From: Phoronis australis
Taxonomy: Eukaryota > Phoronida > Phoronidae
Length of the DNA stretch: 64,000 nucleotides
Direction of reading: 5' to 3'
Assembly: GCA_002633005.1 (NCBI GenBank)
Contig: NMRA01000234.1
Location: 1-64,000 of the forward strand
Positions 30,401 to 39,400 of the stretch are shown here, piece after piece; position 1 is the stretch's first letter, and each line of letters opens with the position of its first letter. Below the pieces are notes generated by a model, which was not told where the DNA came from, did no database searches, and saw nothing but the letters and a program-made list of their open reading frames with translations. A program made the position numbers and the translations under genes.

Positions 30401-33400
30401 ATTTTTTCTTTTAGCTTTGACTTTTTGTCTGCTTCTGAGTAGGCCAATGATACCGGTCTTTTGGATTCAAATTACTAACAGATTTTCTGACTTTTAGCCT
30501 TGGCCTGATTTTGTGAAACAGGGTACGCCATTTGTAGACTGAAAAGTCAAAAGACAATAGTCTTCAAGAAACAGGCCATGGAGATTAAACCCATCGAATT
30601 GATCAGGAAGAAAATACTGTCCTGTAAATGACTTCAAAACTTCATACAGTAAAGATTCTCTAGTCTGGAACAGTCTCTAAAATTTAGGAAATTTAGGACT
30701 GAAATTCAAGCCAAAATATTGTAATTATGTTGATTCTGAAAATTGGGACAAGAGTAATTTTGACATTTATCGTGTTTCTCAAATATTACACGCTGCATTT
30801 TGTATTTTTAACGAACTTAAATGCAATATCGTCAAAAAAAGCTGTCAATGCAAAATTCGTATATCTGTTAATTCTTGAATGTGGGACAGACAGCATTGCT
30901 TATTTTTAAAATTTGTTACAAGCTTCGTATTTGAGCAAAATACTGTCTCGAAAACTGGAGACTTTTACCAATAAATGCTGCTTTCTAAGTTATAGTAATT
31001 ATTGTTTGCAGGTGCTTGTGGCACTCTTCAGTGTTCTATACATGGTGAATGTATCAAGGGGTTCTGTAAATGTGGTGTGGGCTGGGAAGGACCTACCTGT
31101 CAGAAGAAAGGTAAGCTATTGTAGCTATGGCCACGTTTGATTGTGGATAAACATGGCCATGTATTTCTGCTCTGTTAACAATCACATAGAGTATTATGAT
31201 AATGTCTCGGGGGAATCCCCTACAGGGTAGTGTCCAGAAAGTTAAAATAATGGGCGTGTGACTTACACTAACTTATTTTGTGTTTTGATGATCGCGTTGT
31301 AACATTTTGTTTGTTTACAGCCACCTGCTACAATGTGGATAACTGTACAGATGTTGATCACGGTGTTTGTCAAACAACGGACAAGTGTTTGTGTAATGTG
31401 GGTTATACAGGTAAGATTTACCTTCAGGAGTCCTAACAATTATGGAAGCCTACGTGTAGCTGGACGCATCTAACTGGAGTATTCCAAGTTAGGTGCTAGT
31501 GCTTATACCGACTGCACAAATCTGCAATGTAAATCACATGGTCTTGCAAATGCAATGTTTGGCCAAACGATAGTCTGAACTGTCTGCAATGATTTGCAGG
31601 GTTGATGCAGCCATACAGTCAGGTAGTTTTGCACAATAAAATGAGCAACATTGAAATTTGACATAATTTCGGTGCACAAAACCATATAATTATGCATGTT
31701 GTAAAAATCGTGACAACTCACCGTGCTATTCCATTGCATAACTAAACAGTAGAGCTGTACCGGATCGATAGAACTCTCCTTTGTCTCGGAGGTATTAAAT
31801 ACAGCGAGATAACAGTGTTGCTGTGTCAGGGATGGCTCTAATAGTTGCTGAGGCAAATGTTTGACAAAAATGCTATTTTATTGCTGCGAAACCTCGACTT
31901 AACTATTGGATAACTCTAGGAATATGTTTATTTTGAAAAATAACCTGCGTATGCCTGCCTGACATTCCATGATTAGTTCCATCTCGCCAAGAGCAAGTTT
32001 CAGACTCCTATCAGGCCTTACTGTTGGTTCTGTAAGTTGTACATGCAAGCAAATATTTCGGGCTTACTTTAATCATCTGGAGTCATTCATCAACATTAGC
32101 CAGTTTGAATACTGAATGTTCCCTTGTACAGCTAGACTACCTCTCCTTGGATCTGGTGCTCACTGCAACTTCATTGTACTGATAGTGAATTTAATTCAAT
32201 CTTTACCACTGTTTTGCATATTAAAACATTTCTAGATCCTACCATGAGGACAAATCAGCCAACGGGGTTTCTTGCTGCTTGAAGTATACTTCAGTAACAC
32301 TTTGTTCTCAGTGCTACTCAGAATATATTTTCAGAAAAAAATCTTTATTTACCTTTAGTTAACAACGTGACTTTTTCAGGTGACAATTGCAGTATAATAG
32401 CTACGTGTTACAACCGAGCCAACTGTTCTGGTAATGGCGTTTGTGTAGACATTGATGTTTGTCGTTGTGATACCGGATGGACTGGCGAGAACTGTGCCGT
32501 GTACTCATGTGAATCAGTTGGGTTTTGTTCAGGTTAGTGAAACATTTTTGACATTGTATGATGAATTAGCTCTGATGATTGTCCAAACTTGTCTTAAAAA
32601 AATTCTGATTTATCTTCTCCATTGTAGCTATGATAGCTTATGAAGAAGCACACAAGCTCTGCTTTAAATATGCTGATTGATAGCTCGATTCAACTGTAAA
32701 ATTAATAGGAGGACTGTATTCTTTGATAGTTTCTTTGAGGCTGGTATTACTTTTGTGAAGGATCTTTTGCATTTTGAAAATAAATTTCTGACATGGGAGG
32801 TTTTGAAAAAATAGGTATAAGCTTTCAAATTGGATTCATTATGCTGCTTTGAGAAGTGCGATTAAGTTGAAAGCTGATCCTAAGATTTCAAAATGCATAC
32901 ATCCCCAGTCAAGCCAAATTACTAAATGTGTTTTCTAGAAATATTTTGCTTTCCAAAATTGTTTTGCCTCCTGATATAGAGTACAGCTTAACTGACATTT
33001 ACTCTAGACTACGAATTAAACAAATTTATGTTCTTCCATGCAAACTCTTGTTACCTCCTTATATTAAAACCTTTAAGTACTTCTATAATCATAGAAAAGT
33101 GTTTACAAAACTTATTTTGAAGAAGATGAACTTAGTCAGTGATGGCAAGTGTGCATCTTGTGGAACTGTTGACAATTTTAACCATATGTTTGTGAAATGT
33201 GATTCTGTGAAAACTTTGTGGTGTGAAATTCAGAAACTTTTAATTTATGTAACTGCACAACAGGATTTAATCTTAGATAAAAATGTTATTTTGCAGCATA
33301 TTTTGGATGTAATTTTGAAGATATCAATACCATATTAACTATTTGCCAGTATTTCATCCATAAATGTTCTAGAAACCAGATTATTCCTAGATATTCACAA

Positions 33401-36400
33401 TTTCAATGTTTCTTGTATAATTATTGTAAAGTAAGGAATATACAACCCCGTAAAACTGCCTTTTGGGAAACCATCAATGCCTATTTATTTTAGACCAACC
33501 GAGAACTTCTATTATTTATGTGTGTGTGTGCGTGTGTGTGTGTGTGCCTGTGTTTCATTTGCAAAGATCTTATTGTTTGTAAATTTTAGTGTATTTAGAA
33601 ATAAAATGTTAAAAAAACTGTAAAATGCCATTTATATACGACATGTATTCCATAATGAACATAGACTGTGTGCTGTGAGCGAAACTCCATCTTTAGAGAC
33701 AGAATGGAGAGTTGGATTGGCAAAAATTGTCATTTATTATGACAGAGCAATGAAAATAATACAAAAACACAGTCTCTTGAAAGACACGCGTACAAATGTC
33801 ACCCTGAATACATAGGGGCAAAATCAAAGCTGTAAGAATAGAACATTAAAAATAAGATAAACATAGTGTATTGGATTAAAGAGGTAGAAAAAAAATACAT
33901 TATTTGTTGGTGTTAACAGTAAATGAAACTGGTGAAAACTGATACTATCTGACTGACAAAGAAATATTTAATGAAATAAATGTGCTAGCCAATTGAAATG
34001 ATGATTGGTGATGTCATATCCCACATGACCAGTGACCCACTCCAGCAAGTGATGTCATGGGGTATGGCGAAACAGCACATCACAAGGTGAATTGAGAAAC
34101 CATCCAAAAGTTGCAAAAGGGGTTTCGGTTGGGGAGGACGAGTCCATATGCTCACATCAATATAATTTAACTTGTAAAATCTAATTTATGTTCTACACAA
34201 TTCTAATTCACCCTAGCATATCTTGGAACAATGCATAAAGATCCACTAAATAGTGTCGTGTATTCAGCCTGTACAACATTCTTTGATAAATTAAGTTTGA
34301 AAATATAAAAAGGTGTGTATTAGTAAAGTATGCAGTTTTCAATGACGTTTTGTAGGTACTTAACTCACTGTTTAGATTTGTATTATGGCTGTCATTACCT
34401 TGTGGTAATCCTTTAAGTGTATTAAGCAAAAGACTGTTAGAAATCCCAATAATAGAGGTCGCGCCACTACAAAATTTGAAGAGAAAGTGGTTCGCAAACT
34501 CCTGGATTTGCTGACTATATGACCTCAGAGGAATATGTACAAACGTAAAGGAATGGCTGACCGAATGTGGTTTGTGTAGTACAACATGTTCAACTTGTCT
34601 CTTACCCAAACTGATGAATGCTCATAGTCACTAAGTCATTTTCATTGGTACAGGTCAAGGTCAGTGTACCGGCTTTGACATCTGCTCTTGCTCTGTGGGC
34701 TGGACTGGATCATCATGCACTACAGCTGACTGTCCTGATGTGAAGCAGTGTAGTCAACAAGGGACATGCAGTGCACCAAACACCTGTGAATGTAACCAGG
34801 GATACACTGGTCAGGCCTGTGACCAACTGATTTCCTGCCCGGAGTTTAACGACTGCAGTGGCCACGGAGTGTGTTTCAATGTGACTGGAGTCCTGTCCTG
34901 CACGTGAGTAGTTGGCACGCAGTAACATGTATTTCCCATATTGTTGCACAGTCTTGATTACATCCTTCCTTTGTAGGTTTGTATACTGTGCTTCTTATGT
35001 GCCCCCGTGCACAAAATTATGTGGGTGCAGTTTGCTGTCATTTCTGTTCGGACATCTGGTATCTGCTGCTATTTTTCAAACCTTTTGGAGAATTTTATAT
35101 TTGAAGCTGACAACAAATGATGACACCAGCTTGATGGATCCGACAATTGCTGTGCCTCTTAATATCACTTCTGTTTTTTACCTTAAGTTTGTCTTCATTA
35201 TGTACTTATAGGTTATTGACTGAATTCTATAGAATTTGGCAAATAGGGTCTATTGAGACTACAATGACACACTTCCAATTTTGGAAGGGTTCTACTTATT
35301 CTAAATTTCCTTGAGGCCATTTTTATTATTTTTGAGTTTGGCATTCTCCTCTTCATCTGCCAAAGAGCTCAATACATAAACAAAGAGCTTGTGGGTTTCT
35401 ATTGAATTGCTGGTATGTTTTCTGGGAAAATTCCAGCTGTCGTGGTGCCGATATTAGGCCTCAAAATCGAGGCATAGAGTGACCTAAGAGAGTTTTCTTT
35501 CATCAGTTTTAAATTTAGTGTTGTGATCCATTTTCTCTTAGGTTAACTTATTCAAAAAAGCAGAAATAGGTTAGGTTAGGCAGCACTGCTTGTATTGGAC
35601 AGTCATTTTCACGTCACACTCCGGAAACTTTGACAAAAACTTTACCAAAACCCATTTAACACAGCATTTTCAATGGGCTGCAAAGCGTGCCTCTGAGGCG
35701 GATAGTGACTTTGAACATGAGCACATCACAGGTGACATTATGAATGAGTTAAAAGCTATCTCTGTCAGTGTTAAAGGATTGAATTCCGAGCATTGTCTTC
35801 TAGATTTAGGACTTAGAAACAATTGCTGCAAAGTTTGATTCCATGCTGTCGGAAATTAAGGATGATATTGCAGTCTTTCACAACAGACTCATGAATTTGG
35901 AAACACTTGTTGGGGTAGAAGAGGAAGATTTTCTAGTTGATTGGGCTTTTATTTCGTTCAAAGTTTTGCTGGGTAGTAGATCAGGTTTGGAAATTGCCAA
36001 AGATGTCGTTACCAATCTTTCTAACCTGAACAGATAAGTTACAGTTGTAAAAGCAAACAAAGTACTCGCCCCTAAGGGCTATGCTGATGCGAATACTGAG
36101 CTATAGTCAAGGTCCAGGTAAAAGATAGGCTGAGAAAGTTGCTATTCTTTGAGCCAAACAAAGTTATAAGCAGGGTGTGTATTTGAGATTGCCGAAAAGC
36201 CATGAAGAGCGGTTGAACGACTCTTTTAGTCTTTTAGACTTTGTTGATAAACTGAATCTTTTCAACCATGGTATCTCTATAGGAAATAATTAGCTTCTTG
36301 TTGTATGCAGACGACATTGCCTTACTCTCGTCACGTGAACATTATATGCAGGCCATGTTGGATCTTTTGCACAATTTGTGTAAACAATGGAGGATGGAGC

Positions 36401-39400
36401 TGAATTTGAGTTATGCATTTTCGTAAGCCTCTGGAGAGGCAGGCCAACTTTGTCTTCAACTTTGCGAATAACCTGCTCACTGTTGTAAGTCAGACAGTGT
36501 AAATATTTAGGTGTCCTTTTTGATGAACATTAATTTGCAGTTTCAACAATGCGCTGCTGTACCAGCAGCATCTGGTGGCCACGCAGTTGGTGACATGCTA
36601 TCTAAATTCAAGTGCATACATGATGTTGGGTTTAACACATACACCACTTTATATGATTCGTGTGTTACCCCGATACTTGATTATTGCTGCCCTAGTGTTC
36701 AGGGGAGGGGTGGGGCAGGGCTTTTTCATCAGTGTGATTCAATTCAAATTCAACGTATTCCATACTTTCTTGGGGTTCACAAATTTACTCCAATTGCGGC
36801 GATCAATAGCGATTTGGGGTGGATACCTACGGTGTATATTTTGCTGCAAGTTTTGTCTCACATAGCAAGTATTACCAGGACCCCACGTACAAAAAGCAAA
36901 ATTTGTTTTTTCAAATTTTTACAGAGGTTCAGATTGAAGCATCTTATCAAAGGTCAGCTTGTGAAAATGCCAAAGTGAAACTGATGAATCTTTTGAAGTC
37001 TGAATGTAAGGCTGAAAAAAATGAGCATTATTGTCTAGAGAAAAGAAATCCTTCTTTTCTCAATTTAGATATAGAGTGTTGCCGCTGAAAGTGGAAACTG
37101 GTCATTTCGGTATTTTTACTGTGGTTGAGGAGCGTTTGTGTGATTTTTGTGTTAGTGGTCTCTGTGGGGCAGTTTGGCTGATGTTGGCATTTGAACCATG
37201 CTTGGGGTTGCTATGGATGGCTGTTATATTGCTGTGTTTTAATTTTTATGCGCCCACATATTTATATGTGGACGCATTATGCTGTCATCTCTGTCCGTCC
37301 GTCCGTCCGTCCGGGCGGCGTCCGGCGTCCGCTGCTCTATCTCCAAAACCCTTTGACATACGTTAATGAAATTTGGCACATATGTTCCATTCATGAATGG
37401 GACGGCATGTGCGAACTTTTGGACGGATCCGACTACCGGTGTGCCCCCTAGTGGCAATTTTAGTTTTTTACGCTTACCTTTGTATCTTCAAAAGTCCTGA
37501 ACGGATTTTCATGAAATTTGGTATGTAGGCACGTATTAGTGAGATGACGCTATCCTGCCGTTTTCAGATGGATTCGACGTAGTTTGCGCCACCTAGTGGC
37601 CATTTTTAGTGTTTTCGAGTCTGTTTTTGTGCGTCCACCCCTCTATCAACCAAACCGCTCAAAGGATGATTGTGAAAATTGGCATGTATATGCTTACTAT
37701 GTAGAGGACGGTTGACGATGATTTTCCGACGATTTCGACTACTGTGGCGCCTCCTAGTGGCAGTTTTGTTTTTTTTCGCCTATGGCTGTATCTCCTAAAC
37801 CGTTCGCAGGATCTTTACGAAATTGTGTAAGTATATTTATATGATGTTAACAACGGAAGATGACGACTTTTGGACGGATCCGACTACCGGTGTGCCCCCT
37901 AGTGGCAATTTTAATTTTTTTACGCTTACCTTTGTATCTTCACAAGTCCTTATTGGATTTTCATGAAATTTGGTATGTAGGCACCTATTAGTGAGATGAC
38001 GCTATCCTCCCGTTTTCAGATGGATTCGACATAGTTTGCGCCACCTAGTGGCCATTTTTAGTGTTTTCGAGTCTGTTTTTGTGCGTCCACCCCTCTATCA
38101 ACCAAACCGCTCAAAGGATGATTGTGAAAATTGGCATGTATATGCTTACTATGTAGAGGACGGTTGACGATGATTTTCCGACGATTTCGACTACTGTGGC
38201 GCCTCCTAGTGGCAGTTTTGTTTTTTTGCGCCTATGGCTGTATCTCCTAAACCGTTCGCAGGATCTTTACAAATTGTGTAAGTATATTTATATGATGTTA
38301 ACAACGGAAGATGACGACTTTTGGTCGGATCCGACTACCGGTGTGCCCCCTAGTGGCAATTTTAGTTTTTTACGCTTACCTTTGTATCTTCAAAAGTATT
38401 GAACGGATTTTCATGAAATTTGGTATGTAGGCACCTATTAGTGAGATGACGCTATCCTACTGTTTTCAGATGGATTCGACGTAGTTTGCGCCACCTAGTG
38501 GCCATTTTTACTGTTTTCGAGTCTGTATTTTTGCGTCCACCCCTCTATCAACCAAACCGCTCAAAGGATGATTGTGAAAATTGGCGTGTATGTGCTTACT
38601 ATAAGGAAGACAGCTGACAATGATTTTCAGACGATTTGGACTACTGTGGCGCCTCCTAGTGGCAGTTTTGTTTTTTTGCGCCCATGGCTGTATCTCCCAA
38701 ACCGTTTGCAGGATCTTTACTAAATTTAGCAAGTGTATTTATGTGATGTTGACAACGGACGATGACGACTTTAGGATGATTCTGATTACCGGTATGCCTC
38801 TAGTGGCAATTTTAGTATTTGCCTCTAGTGGCAATTTTAGTATTTTACATTGACCTCTGTATTTTCATAGGTCTTCAGGTGTATACTTTGTGTTACTTCG
38901 TGACTGTGAAGGAAAAGTTCCAAGTAGAAATTTGTTTCTGGCATTCTAATGCTGTGCTAATCTCGTATGTTGGTAAATTTGTTTTTAATTCTATGTTTCT
39001 GTGGTGCTTTAAGCAACTGGTGTATAGGATGTGCTTGTATTATGAAGATTACTCACATTTTGCCCCTAGCCTATTGAGGAGACAATGACCATGCCTTTCC
39101 ATTTTGCAAAGTACAACATACTACATATATGCCCTCTACTGGCCACTTTATGGTACCAATAAACAACCCTAGAAGGATACCGTATGCGGTGCAATTGTGG
39201 GCGCATTTCAACGCTCTGCGTTGCTCTTGTTTTGAATTCGTTGTTTGGTAATCACAGGTTGCTTTTAAGTATCAGTCTTTGATTGCTGTGAATGGTTGTC
39301 TGCTTGTTATGGATATTGCCATCATTTAGCATTTGCATGCCAATCACAAAACTACCTGGGCTGCATTTTGTAGACACTAGAATTCCACGTGTAAAGCTAG

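Noticed and set aside
37290-37320. GTCC-type array considered as a CRISPR-like or regulatory array
   Set aside because: A simple tetranucleotide repeat inside the fold-back element's left end, without spacers.
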